Source: Bathymodiolus japonicus methanotrophic gill symbiont
GTDB taxonomy: Bacteria > Pseudomonadota > Gammaproteobacteria > Methylococcales > Methylomonadaceae
Direction of reading: 5' to 3'
Length of the DNA stretch: 64,000 bases
Assembly (NCBI RefSeq): GCF_019721995.1
Contig: NZ_BLYC01000006.1
Location: forward strand, 1 to 64,000
Shown: positions 1 to 8,499 of the stretch, in pieces
How the letters are laid out: every line of letters begins with the position of its first letter
How positions within the stretch are numbered: the first letter of the stretch is position 1
Translations under genes and position numbers: made by a program
The notes under the pieces: generated by a model
The model's database searches: none
Told to the model about the DNA's origin: nothing
Seen by the model: the letters and a program-made list of their open reading frames with translations, nothing else

Positions 1-328
1 AAACAATTACTTTTTATAACGGGAAAGAGTTTACCCTGCATGAAAAAATAGCAGAAGCACTAGGTTGTGATACGTATTTTTCGACTCCCATACAGCTCTT
101 GGGAAAGAGGGCAAAATGAGAATGCTAATGGCTTATTAAGACAGTATTTCCCTAAAGTAATGGAGTTGATTGATGTTACGATAAAAGAGGTTTTTATAGC
201 CGTTGATAAGCTAAATAGTCGCCCTAAAAAGTGTCTCAATTACAAAACACCTTATGAGGTATTTGAAGAGCTGACTGGGATAGATATGAAAAATTTATTG
301 GGTTATGTACTTATGACTTGAATTCAGG
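1..328 (+). mobile_element. IS30-family element, 3' fragment (copy A)
   Basis: This is the last third of an IS30-family transposase plus the right terminal repeat (GAATTCAGG), cut by the window edge. It is nearly identical to the 3' part of the full copy at 5104-6224 and shares its unusual TTTTATAACGGG reading (Tyr in place of the catalytic Asp). One extra C at about position 90 shifts the frame, so the ORF starting at 67 is only a remnant. GAG follows at 329-331, as after the copy at 5104-6224, so this is a duplicate of that locus and not an independent insertion. Confidence 0.9.
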
Positions 329-537
329 GAGTATATCTGTGCCCCATCACTTTACTAGCAAAAACTAAACAGGCATGAATATCATTGCTCTCCAGAGTAG
401 GGTACTGCTTCAAGATTTCTTCTTCTGTCTCACCCATACGAAGAAACTCAACCACTGTTTGCACTGTTATATAATGATCCCCAAAACTAGACCAGCATTT
501 AAGATAGAATCTTGCCCTCAAAACTGTGGATTAAGAA
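329..537 (-). pseudogene. DUF433-family antitoxin fragment (duplicate copy)
   Basis: On the minus strand this encodes the C-terminal part of a DUF433 protein (VQTVVEFLRMGETEEEIL, then ...KVMGHRYTP). DUF433 proteins are small helix-turn-helix antitoxins usually paired with DUF5615 PIN-like toxins. This is the second copy of the fragment at 6225-6408 and differs by one missing A that breaks the frame at its N-terminal side. The C-terminus is replaced by IS30 sequence and the N-terminus is lost at an IS3-like end. Confidence 0.7.
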
Positions 538-685
538 ATGACCATAAATCGGAAGAAGCATAGTACGCAAACCAAAGTAAAAGTGGTATTAGACGTACTA
601 AAAGGGGAAAGACAAGAGCTGAAATTACCGCGAAATATGATATTCATGCAACACAAATCAACAATTGGAAAAAAGCTGTATTAGA
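538..685 (+). pseudogene. IS3-family orfA fragment (duplicate copy)
   Basis: This is the start of an IS3-family OrfA (helix-turn-helix, MTINRKKHSTQTKVKVVLD). It lacks one A in the GGGGAAAAGAC run that the copy at 6435 retains, so it is frameshifted. It is cut by the IS66 left end (GTAAGCG). It belongs to the 2-kb duplicated block and is not functional. Confidence 0.75.
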
Positions 686-1070
686 GTAAGCGTCAATTAA
701 AGTACACATTCTAAACCAATATAAAAAATGGCAGACTAATACCTCCAATTAACTCAGGAGGAATTTATGAGTCCATCTCAAAAAATAAAGCGGCTATGCA
801 AAATCATATACCGCAATGGCAAGCCAGTCGTTTTAACTCAGGTCGGGTATTGCAAAGCCCATGATATTCAAGCCGCATATCTTCAGTTTATACAAAAAGC
901 AATTCAGTTCGCTCGCTCCACCAGTGTTACAAGCCAAGCAATTGGTTCCGGTAACACTGGTTGCAGAGGACATGTTGAACGGGATATCAGGCGTACCTGC
1001 TGATTTCATCAGTTATCAAAGTGACTTCATCTCTAATGGCTTCATGTTTGGAAATTTTGTGCCACTAGTA
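686..1070 (+). pseudogene. IS66 left end with broken tnpA (duplicate copy)
   Basis: The segment begins with the IS66 terminal repeat GTAAGCGTCAATT and carries tnpA (start at 767). The other copy reads MSPSQNKAAMQNHIPQWQ; here an A-run insertion shifts the frame after MSPSQ. From about 840 to 1200 this copy differs from 6740-7080 mainly by many short insertions and few substitutions. An IS-E left end interrupts it at 1071, as in the other copy. It is a dead fragment. Confidence 0.8.
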
Positions 1071-2003
1071 CATCAGTGTTTCCCATTGAAAGAAGAAGTA
1101 ACCTAAACAAAGCAGCCCTATACCTAACCTTGAAAGAGTAAGCACACACTCGAATTATTTACATTCTGTGTGTATTACTTTAATCACAATTATAACAAGC
1201 ATCATAGACACTCTGTAGGCACCGTAAAAAAACAACAAATAATTTCAAATAAAGCTTGCAATTGCCGAAAAAATTTTTCTAAAAATTTCCGTTTAATCAC
1301 CTCATAAACGGATATCACCCATGCTTAAAGACCTACCACTCTCTGAACATATTCACCAACACTGCAATGAAAGTATGGAACGTGCCCTGTTAGCAGAGCG
1401 TCATCCTTTGTGGGCTCGTTCATGCCCAGAGTTGAAGGATATCGACTTTATTCGCCTTGGGTTATTACGCTGTATCAGTGTAGTCGATAGTGGTCGCCAT
1501 TTCCTCCAAACCAATGAACAGATTTATGGCCAGCTGCTTCCCCATCAACGTATTTTAAATCACTGAAGTCGCATAGACGAACAAGTATGCTTGAGGCATT
1601 TGAACAGCAGAGCTATCATCTTCACGCTGAAACACTGCTATCGCAAGGCATTGATTATCTTAAAGCATTCCCAGAACTTGACGAATACACCATAGAAGCA
1701 GCGGATGGACATTTTATTGATCATGCCTGCCATACTGAAAAAAACAGCAAGGGGAAAGTTTATGCGGCCGGGGGGGATTTACGCGTTGAATCTCAGAAGT
1801 GGGTTGCTCAGATTTCTTTGTCTGGTGACAAACGGAACTCAGAGGACATCAAGAAATACCTGTGTTACGAGATCATATTGAAAAGCAAAACAAGGGAAAT
1901 AACAGCTCTCAGAAACATCTCTATGTCTACGATAAAGCCGTCACCGACTTTGTCTGGTGGGATCGGCAGAAACAGACATGCTAATTACATGATTTCCATG
2001 CTA
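1071..2003 (+). pseudogene. IS-E (IS4-like) 5' fragment, copy 1
   Basis: It starts with the IS-E end CATCAGTGTT and carries the N-terminal half of an IS4-like DDE transposase (MLKDLPLSEHIHQHCNES from 1321; EAADGHFIDHA holds the first catalytic Asp). Single-base insertions break the frame at about 1550 (CCCCATCAACG against CCCCATTCAACG) and at a G-run near 1770. It is cut at 2003 by a PIE-3 element. Compare the fuller copy at 6955-10793. Confidence 0.85.
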
Positions 2004-2298
2004 TCGGGGTAGTCGCTATTTTTGCGAAAGCTTGTTTTGGGCATCCCAGCCCAAGCAAGCAGCAAAAACTTAACGCGACCACTTATGCCTCCGGCGGCCC
2101 CGATTCGTCCTCGTCACCTCGTCCCGACCCAACAAGGGGTCGGAACATAGGCTCCAAATGACTTGACGCCGTGTCGGATGGCCTTTATTTTGTCTCCACC
2201 TTCGCTAACGCTCAGACTCCGACAAAATAACGGCCCTACGGCTATCGCGGACTAAAAATCATCACTTCGCTTAGGCTCCGTTTCCCTGATTTTCAGCG
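2004..2298 (+). repeat. PIE-3 element (295 bp), chimeric junction
   Basis: This is a full-length PIE-3, from TCGGGG(T)AGTCGC to TTTTCAGCG. The left flank is IS-E and the right flank is MITE-D, so the two sides do not belong to one interrupted sequence. That points to recombination between PIE-3 copies, or to insertion accompanied by rearrangement. No ORF is supported. Strong inverted repeats are present, such as TTATTTTGTC with GACAAAATAA. Confidence 0.9.
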
Positions 2299-2400
2299 AT
2301 CGAGGTTTATTTTAGGTGGTTTTGCCATGTTTATAGCAAACCCCTACTAATTCCCCTTAGGCAATAGCATTTGAAACGAATGAAAAGACTATTTTTTCAT
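2299..2400 (+). repeat. MITE-D internal fragment
   Basis: This is the middle of a MITE-D (ATCGAGGTTTATTTTAGG through GACTATTTTTTCAT), lacking both terminal repeats because PIE-3 elements adjoin it on each side. It matches 9840-9945. No coding content. Confidence 0.85.
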
Positions 2401-2401
2401 G

Positions 2402-2674
2402 CGGGGAGTCGCTATTTTTGCGAAAGCTTGTTTTGGGCATCCCAGCCCAAGCAAGCAGCAAAAACTTAACGCGACCACTTATGCCTCCGGCGGCCCCGAT
2501 TCGTCCTCGTCACCTCGTCCCGACCCAACAAGGGGTCGGAACATAGGCTCCAAATGACTTGACGCCGTGTCGGATGGCCTTTTATTTTGTCTCCACCTTC
2601 GCTAACGCTCAGACTCCGACAAAATAACGGCCCTACGGCTATCGCGGACTAAAAATCATCACTTCGCTTAGGCT
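2402..2674 (+). repeat. PIE-3 element, 3'-truncated
   Basis: This begins with CGGGGAGTCGC inside MITE-D sequence and matches other PIE-3 copies up to CGCTTAGGCT, where it breaks off about 22 bp before the usual TTTTCAGCG end. From 2675 to 2772 I recognise nothing. Confidence 0.85.
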
Positions 2675-2772
2675 TGTCCAACAACCCAGTTTACTGCTTA
2701 GATTGTAACAAGCTCAAACCAACCTATAGTTCTGTATTCTTACTCCACTTTCACTTAGACCGTTCAATAGAG

Positions 2773-2851
2773 CGGGGAGTCGCTATTTTTGCGAAAGCTT
2801 GTTTTGGGCATCCCAGCCCAAGCAAGCTTTCGCAAAAATAGCGACTCCCCG
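2773..2851. repeat. Perfect 29-bp-arm palindrome made from the PIE-3 5' end
   Basis: The first 29 bases of PIE-3 (CGGGGAGTCGCTATTTTTGC and on) are followed by a 21-base spacer, itself the next PIE-3 bases, and then by the exact reverse complement, ending GCGACTCCCCG. It sits directly before the degP relic and would form a very stable cruciform or hairpin. It may be a fold-back derivative of PIE-3. Confidence 0.95.
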
Positions 2852-3699
2852 ATTTCGCCCAGCCAGGCTGTTCCAACGCTGGCGCCCATGCTAAAAAATG
2901 TCTTACCCAGTGTGGTGAATATTTCAACTCAGGGTATAGTGGCCATACAACAACACCCACAAATGAATAACCCTTATTTTCGCCGTTTTGCGCCGCGCGC
3001 CTAAAGAACGACAAACTCAGGGCATAGGTTCGGGCGTTATTGTGGATGCAGAAAACGGGTATATCATTACCAATAATCATGTGATTGCTCACGCAGATAC
3101 TATTTTTGTAACGCTACACAACAAGAAAAAATTAAAGGCGACATTAATCGGCACAGATGCTGAAACGGATATTGCCGTATTACAGGTCGCTGCAAAAGAC
3201 CTCACCAGCATTCCCCTGGGTGATTCAGATAATTTACAGGTAGGTGATTTTGCCGTCGCTATTGGCAATCCATTTGGGCTTAGCCATACAGTGACTTCTG
3301 GCAGGCGCGCCATGCTACCTCACGAAATTCCGGGACTCCTGTCGCCGTAATTCGTTCACCTACGCAGCGAATAGGAGATGCTCCAGCCGCCCTGCGTCCG
3401 CCACAGACTGAGCACAAAGCAGCTCAGTCATGGCTACCACAAATGGCTCTACGGCTATTCGGGATAAAATTTTAGCCTCCCTCGCGCGCTATCGCGCACT
3501 TCGGATTGGCAAATTTCCCTGCGCCTTCTGGAGACTATCAGCCCGTCCGGGGCTGACAGCGTATGGTCAGCGCGCTGGGTCGTACCGACCTGGGCATTGA
3601 AGGCTATGAAAATTTCATTCAGACGGATGTTTCAATTAACCCAGGTAATTCAGGCGGTGCTTTAATTGATCTACGTGGTCGCTTAATTGGTATTAATTC
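2852..3699 (+). pseudogene. degP: DegP/HtrA-family periplasmic serine protease, degraded
   Basis: The DegP protease domain is readable: LAPMLKNVLPSVVNIST, then TNNHVIAHAD (catalytic His), DAETDIAVLQ (Asp) and NPGNSGGAL (Ser). It is broken four ways. The signal peptide region is replaced by a PIE-3 palindrome. A GC-repeat frameshift lies at about 2998 (...FAPRA stop, continuing in another frame as PKERQTQGIGSG). A PIE-1 sits at 3302-3561 between TSG and MVSALGR. An IS-E end at 3700 removes the PDZ domains. Removing the PIE-1 alone restores the local frame exactly. DegP normally degrades misfolded envelope proteins; this copy cannot work. Confidence 0.9.
3302..3561 (+). repeat. PIE-1 element (260 bp) inside degP
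   Basis: The element runs from CAGGCGCGCC to GGGGCTGACAGCG. Host DNA reads ...ACTTCTGG before and TATGGTCAGC after, which join as Thr-Ser-Gly-Met-Val-Ser, the expected DegP sequence. There is therefore no target duplication and no deletion. Hairpin-forming segments include CAGCCC/GGGCTG near the 3' end and GCGCG/CGCGC. No credible ORF. Confidence 0.95.
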
Positions 3700-4605
3700 C
3701 ATCAGTGTTCCCATTGAAAGAAGAAGTACCTAAACAAAGCAGCCTATAACCTACCTGAAGGTAGCACCACTCGAATATTTCCATATTTTTGATTTTAATC
3801 ACTTATAACAGCAAATAGACACTCGGGGAGTCGCTATTTTTGCGAAAGCTTGTTTTTGGCATCCCAGCCCAAGCAAGCAGCAAAAACTTAACGCGACCAC
3901 TTATGCCTCCGGCGGCCCCGATTCGTCCTCGTCACCTCGTTCCGACCCAACAAGGGGTCGGAACATAGGCTCCAAATGACTTGACGCCGTGTCGGATGGC
4001 CTTTTATTTTGTCTCCACCTTCGCTAACGCTCAGACTCCGACAAAATAACGGCCCTACGGCTATCGCGGACTAAAAATCATCACTTCGCTTAGGCTCCGT
4101 TTCCCTGATTTTCAGCGCTTGCAATTGCCGAAAAAATTTTCTAAAAATTTCCGTTTTAATCACCTCATAAACGGATATCACCCATGCTTAAAGACCTACC
4201 ACTCTCTGAACATATTCACCAACACTGCAATGAAAGTATGGAACGTGCCCTGTTAGCAGAGCATCATCCTTTGTGGGCTCGTTCATGCCCAGAGTTGAAG
4301 GATATCGACTTTATTCGCCTTGGGTTATTACGCTGTATCAGTGTAGTGATAGTGGTCGCCATTTCCTCCAAACCAGTGAACAGATTTATGGCCAGCTGCT
4401 TCCCCACTCAACGTATTTTAAATCACTGAAGTCGCATAGACGAACAAGTATGCTTGAGGCATTTGAACAGCAGAGCTATCATCTTCACGCTGAAACACTG
4501 CTATCGCAAGGCATTGATTATCTTAAAGCATTCCCAGAACTTGACGAATACACCATAGAAGCGGCGGATGGACATTTTATTGATCATGCCTGCCTGACTG
4601 AAAAA
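3700..4605 (+). pseudogene. IS-E (IS4-like) 5' fragment, copy 2
   Basis: An IS-E left end (CATCAGTGTTCCC) inserted in degP. A PIE-3 at 3823-4117 replaces about 42 bp of the 5' region. The transposase N-terminal half follows (MLKDLPLSEH at 4184) with a frameshift at about 4347 (GTAGTGATAG against GTAGTCGATAG elsewhere). It stops at about 4605 after GHFIDHACLTEK. Non-functional. Confidence 0.85.
3823..4117 (+). repeat. PIE-3 element (295 bp) inside IS-E with local deletion
   Basis: Full-length PIE-3. The left flank ATAGACAC and right flank CTTGCAATTG are both IS-E sequence, but the roughly 42 bp between them in intact copies (7077-7120) are absent. This is the only within-one-host PIE-3 copy associated with a deletion. 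Confidence 0.9.
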
Positions 4606-4617
4606 GCCATCTTATAG

Positions 4618-4715
4618 TTCCCACGGTCTCCGTGGGAATTTATGCAGGAACGCTCTGCGTTCCGTGACGCAGAGCGTCACAACAGGCATTCCCACGCAGA
4701 GCATGGGAACGATAT
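4618..4715. repeat. REP-like cluster of palindromes
   Basis: Several hairpins lie together: TTCCCACGG/CCGTGGGAA, then GACGCTCTGCG-type arms around 4648-4680, then CATTCCCACGCAGAGCATGGGAACG. This is typical dispersed intergenic palindrome DNA. It lies downstream of the DUF5615 gene and could also end transcription. No gene. Confidence 0.6.
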
Positions 4716-4741
4716 ATTTGTTATTCGATACGAAATAATAT

Positions 4742-5083
4742 TTAATCAATACCTTCGATTTTAGTTGCATAAACTCTAATTAACTTAAATTCTTCACTCA
4801 CTTTACAATCATCATTCCAAATATTGGTTAATAGCTGGTGAAATTCTTTCATTTTCATATTACCAACCTTTATATGTATCACTCTTGGCGGAGGGTTATT
4901 CATCAAAATCAAATCAGAAAAATCGGTGTCTTTAGTAACTATCGTAAGGTCATGTTCTTTTGCATACGCCCAAATTTCACTATCTTTTAATTCATCATTA
5001 ATATGAACCACATGCTCATATTCATCACCAGCCCACAAAGAAAACCGACTTGGAAGATTTACATCTATCAAGTATTTCTTCAT
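4742..5083 (-). CDS. DUF5615-family PIN-like toxin
   Basis: A 113-residue protein beginning MKKYLIDVNLPSRFSLW. The early Asp in LIDVNLP, and the acidic TKDTDF near residue 55, match the PIN-like DUF5615 fold, whose members are putative RNase toxins. The start codon follows the restored DUF433 stop directly (TAA ATG) once IS30 is removed, which is the classical DUF433-DUF5615 toxin-antitoxin arrangement. The partner antitoxin is now broken by IS30 at 5104, yet the toxin ORF is intact. Its upstream promoter is separated by the IS. Toxicity is inferred from the family. Confidence 0.8.
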   Translation of the reverse strand: MKKYLIDVNLPSRFSLWAGDEYEHVVHINDELKDSEIWAYAKEHDLTIVTKDTDFSDLILMNNPPPRVIHIKVGNMKMKEFHQLLTNIWNDDCKVSEEFKLIRVYATKIEGID

Positions 5084-5103
5084 TTATGCTATTTCTTGAA
5101 GAG

Positions 5104-6224
5104 CCTGAATTCGTATAATAAGTGCATAACCCTCTGCAAGTATTGGCTAGACTAACACCTGTTGAATTAAGACAAGACATAGGTGTAAAGTAAACAGCTA
5201 CCAAACAATTTACAGAGGCTACAAATGAGCTATACACACCTATGTCCTAAAGAAAGATATTATATAGAAATTGAATTAAAAAAGGGAACTTCACAGAATA
5301 AAATAGCAGAAGCCTTAGAACGAAGCCAAAGCAATATTTCACGCGAGATTAAACGCAATACAGGTCAAAGAGGCTACAGGCATAAACAAGCAGAAGATTT
5401 TGCCCAAGAACGACACAAAAACAAGCCTAAAGAGGTTAAATTAACGGATGAAATAAAAGGCATTGTTAATGTTCGCATTGAGGATGACTGGAGTCCTGAG
5501 CAGATTGCAGGGCGGTTAAAACAAGAGGGTATAATTAGTCTTCATCATGAAACAATCTACCAGCATATTCTGGCGGACAAAAAGGCAGGGGGTGAACTAT
5601 ACAAGCATCTTCGGCATCAGAACAAAACCTATCGCAAGCGGTATGGGTCAGCCCATAATAGGACAGGAATCCCTAATAGAGTCGATATAGATGAGCGTCC
5701 TGAAGAGGTCAACAACCGTAAGCGTATAGGTGATTGGGAGGCAGATACAATCATTGGGAAAAATCACAAAGGGGCGATTGTAACGTTGGATGAGCGAGTC
5801 TCTAAATTACGGTTGGCCTTCCCTTTAGCGGGGAAAAAGGCTCAATATGTATTAGACGCAACTATTTTAATGCTTGATCCTATAAAAAGCTTTGTTAAAA
5901 CAATTACTTTTTATAACGGGAAAGAGTTTACCCTGCATGAAAAAATAGCAGAAGCACTAGGTTGTGATACGTATTTTTCGACTCCATACAGCTCTTGGGA
6001 AAGAGGGCAAAATGAGAATGCTAATGGCTTATTAAGACAGTATTTCCCTAAAGTAATGGAGTTGATTGATGTTACGATAAAAGAGGTTTTTATAGCCGTT
6101 GATAAGCTAAATAGTCGCCCTAAAAAGTGTCTCAATTACAAAACACCTTATGAGGTATTTGAAGAGCTGACTGGGATAGATATGAAAAATTTATTGGGTT
6201 ATGTACTTATGACTTGAATTCAGG
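5104..6224 (+). mobile_element. IS30-family insertion sequence (copy B, 1121 bp)
   Basis: Full-length element with short ends CCTGAATTC/GAATTCAGG and a 3-bp duplication GAG (5101-5103 and 6225-6227). It is inserted in the DUF433 antitoxin gene: joining the flanks restores ...RYTLQEIA and a stop codon immediately before the DUF5615 start. It is the same length as the copy at 60672-61792. Confidence 0.95.
5225..6217 (+). CDS. IS30-family transposase with mutated catalytic Asp
   Basis: A 330-residue IS30 transposase. An N-terminal helix-turn-helix (EALERSQSNISREIKRN) is followed by the DDE integrase core: GDWEADTIIG (first Asp) and GQNENANG (Glu). At the second catalytic position it reads TFYNGKEF, whereas the copy at 60793 has the canonical TFDNGKEF. 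A further change is FSTPYSSW against FATPYSSW. The Asp-to-Tyr change should abolish catalysis, so this copy is predicted inactive despite an intact frame. Confidence 0.95.
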   Translation: MSYTHLCPKERYYIEIELKKGTSQNKIAEALERSQSNISREIKRNTGQRGYRHKQAEDFAQERHKNKPKEVKLTDEIKGIVNVRIEDDWSPEQIAGRLKQEGIISLHHETIYQHILADKKAGGELYKHLRHQNKTYRKRYGSAHNRTGIPNRVDIDERPEEVNNRKRIGDWEADTIIGKNHKGAIVTLDERVSKLRLAFPLAGKKAQYVLDATILMLDPIKSFVKTITFYNGKEFTLHEKIAEALGCDTYFSTPYSSWERGQNENANGLLRQYFPKVMELIDVTIKEVFIAVDKLNSRPKKCLNYKTPYEVFEELTGIDMKNLLGYVLMT

Positions 6225-6408
6225 GAGTATATCTGTGCCCCATCACTTTACTAGCAAAAACTAAACAGGCATGAATATCATTGCTCTCCAGAGTAGGGTA
6301 CTGCTTCAAGATTTCTTCTTCTGTCTCACCCATACGAAGAAACTCAACCACTGTTTGCACTGTTATATAATGATCCCCAAAAACTAGACCAGCATTTAAG
6401 ATAGAATC
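6225..6408 (-). pseudogene. DUF433-family antitoxin, truncated at both ends
   Basis: The readable frame is DSILNAGLVFGDHYITVQ, then TVVEFLRMGETEEEIL, then KQYPTLESNDIHACLVF, ending in ...MGHRYTP where IS30 starts. GETEEEIL and YPxL are typical of DUF433 antitoxins. The N-terminal beta-strand region is lost at an IS3-like end (about 6409). Together with the intact DUF5615 gene across IS30 it formed a toxin-antitoxin operon. Confidence 0.75.
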
Positions 6409-6434
6409 TTGCCCTCAAAACTGTGGATTAAGAA

Positions 6435-6583
6435 ATGACCATAAATCGGAAGAAGCATAGTACGCAAACCAAAGTAAAAGTGGTATTAGACGTACTAAAA
6501 GGGGAAAAGACAAGAGCTGAAATTACCGCGAAATATGATATTCATGCAACACAAATCAACAATTGGAAAAAAGCTGTATTAGA
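6435..6583 (+). pseudogene. IS3-family orfA fragment
   Basis: The first 50 codons of an IS3-type OrfA: MTINRKKHSTQTKVKVVLD, then AEITAKYDIHATQINNWKK, a helix-turn-helix region. It is cut by the IS66 terminal repeat at 6584, which supplies the apparent stop. The IS3 left end is probably the TTGCCCTCAAAACTG stretch at 6409. Confidence 0.75.
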
Positions 6584-8239
6584 GTAAGCGTCAATTAAAG
6601 TACACATTCTAAACCAATATAAAAAATGGCAGACTAATACCTCCAATTAACTCAGGAGGAATTTATGAGTCCATCTCAAAATAAAGCGGCTATGCAAAAT
6701 CATATACCGCAATGGCAAGCCAGTCGTTTAACTCAGGTCGGGTATTGCAAAGCCCATGATATCAAGCCGCATATCTTCAGTTATTACAAAAAGCAATTCA
6801 GTTCGCTCGCTCCACCAGTGTTACAAGCCAAGCAATTGGTTCCGGTAACACTGGTTGCAGAGGACATGTTGAACGGATCAGGCGTACCTGCTGATTCATC
6901 AGTTATCAAAGTGACTCATTCTAATGGCTTCAGTCTGGAAATTTGTGCCAGTACCATCAGTGTTCCCATTGAAAGAAGAAGTACCTAAACAAAGCAGCCT
7001 ATAACCTACCTGAAGGTAGCACCACTCGAATATTTCCATCTTTTTGATTTTAATCAATTATAACAGCAAATAGACACTCTGTAGGCACCGTAAAAAAACA
7101 ACAAATAATTTCAAATAAAGCTTGCAATTGCCGAAAAAAATTTTCTAAAAATTTCCGTTTTAATCACCTCATAAACGGATATCACCCATGCTTAAAGACC
7201 TACCACTCTCTGAACATATTCACCAACACTGCAATGAAAGTATGGAACGTGCCCTGTTAGCAGAGCGTCATCCTTTGTGGGCTCGTTCATGCCCAGAGTT
7301 GAAGGATATCGACTTTATTCGCCTTGGGTTATTACGCTGTATCAGTGTAGTCGATAGTGGTCGCCATTTCCTCCAAACCAATGAACAGATTTATGGCCAG
7401 CTGCTTCCCCATTCAACGTATTTTAAATCACTGAAGTCGCATAGACGAACAAGTATGCTTGAGGCATTTGAACAGCAGAGCTATCATCTTCACGCTGAAA
7501 CACTGCTATCGCAAGGCATTGATTATCTTAAAGCATTCCCAGAACTTGACGAATACACCATAGAAGCAGCGGATGGACATTTTATTGATCATGCCTGCCA
7601 TACTGAAAAAAACAGCAAGGGGAAAGTTTATGCGGCCGGGGGGATTTACGCGTTGAATCTCAGAAGTGGGTTGCTCAGATTTCTTTGTCTGGTGACAAAC
7701 GGAACTCAGAGACATCAAGAAATACCTGTGTTACGAGATCATATTGAAAAGCAAAACAAGGGAAATAACAGCTCTCAGAAACATCTCTATGTCTACGATA
7801 AAGCCGTCACCGACTTTGTCTGGTGGGATCGGCAGAAACGACATGCTAATTACATGATTTCAATGCTAAAAGAAAATTCAATTGCGACTCTGGTTGAGTC
7901 TATCCCTTTTGACTCCCGCCATGAGATCAATACAGGGGTTGAAGCATAAAGTGTGTACGAAAACAAGGGCATCAAATTTAACGTGGTGGATTACCGTGAT
8001 CCAGAAACCGGAAAACTTCACCGGTTTGTGACAACCTTGCCAATGACTATTAACCCTGGAACCATTACCATGCTGTATTTCAAGCGATGGACGATTGAAA
8101 AGACATTCAATAACACTAAAAGTAATTTCAAGGAAACTAAAGCTTGATCTTCCAATACCCGCTCACTTGAAAATCAAATGCGCCTGACTGCAATGAGCTA
8201 TAATTTAATGCGCGTGTTTGAAGAGATTTCAAAAACACA

Positions 8240-8499
8240 CAGGCGCGCCATGCTACTTCACGAAATTCCGGGACTCCTGTCGCCGTAATTCGTTCACCTA
8301 CGCAGCGAATAGGAGATGCTCCAGCCGCCCTGCGTCCGCCACAGACTGAGCACAAAGCAGCTCAGTCATGGCTACCACAAATGGCTCTACGGCTATTCGG
8401 GATAAAATTTTAGCCTCCCTCGCGCGCTATCGCGCACTTCGGATTGGCAAATTTCCCTGCGCCTTCTGGAGACTATCAGCCCGTCCGGGGCTGACAGCG
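8240..8499 (+). repeat. PIE-1 element (260 bp) inside IS-E; proven empty site
   Basis: IS-E copy 5 (around 44574) has the uninterrupted sequence CAAAAACACAACAGCCAG. Here the same sequence is split as CAAAAACACA / ACAGCCAG around the 260-bp element. The comparison fixes both ends to the base and shows no duplication and no loss. Confidence 0.97.

Noticed and set aside
3302-3561. PIE-1 contains open frames on both strands (for example one starting MATTNGSTAIRDKILASLA and an antisense one starting MCSVCGGRRAAG).
   Set aside because: They are short, lack ribosome sites, run out of the element into different hosts at each copy, and are not kept in PIE-2 despite its homology. The constraint seen is structural, not coding.
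8240-8499. PIE elements as ordinary IS200/IS605-derived palindromic elements.
   Set aside because: Left flanks differ at every copy (ACTTCTGG, AAAACACA, CTGGATAA, TGTTGCA, CACCAG), so the fixed left target tetra- or pentanucleotide expected for that group is absent. A relaxed relative is not excluded.
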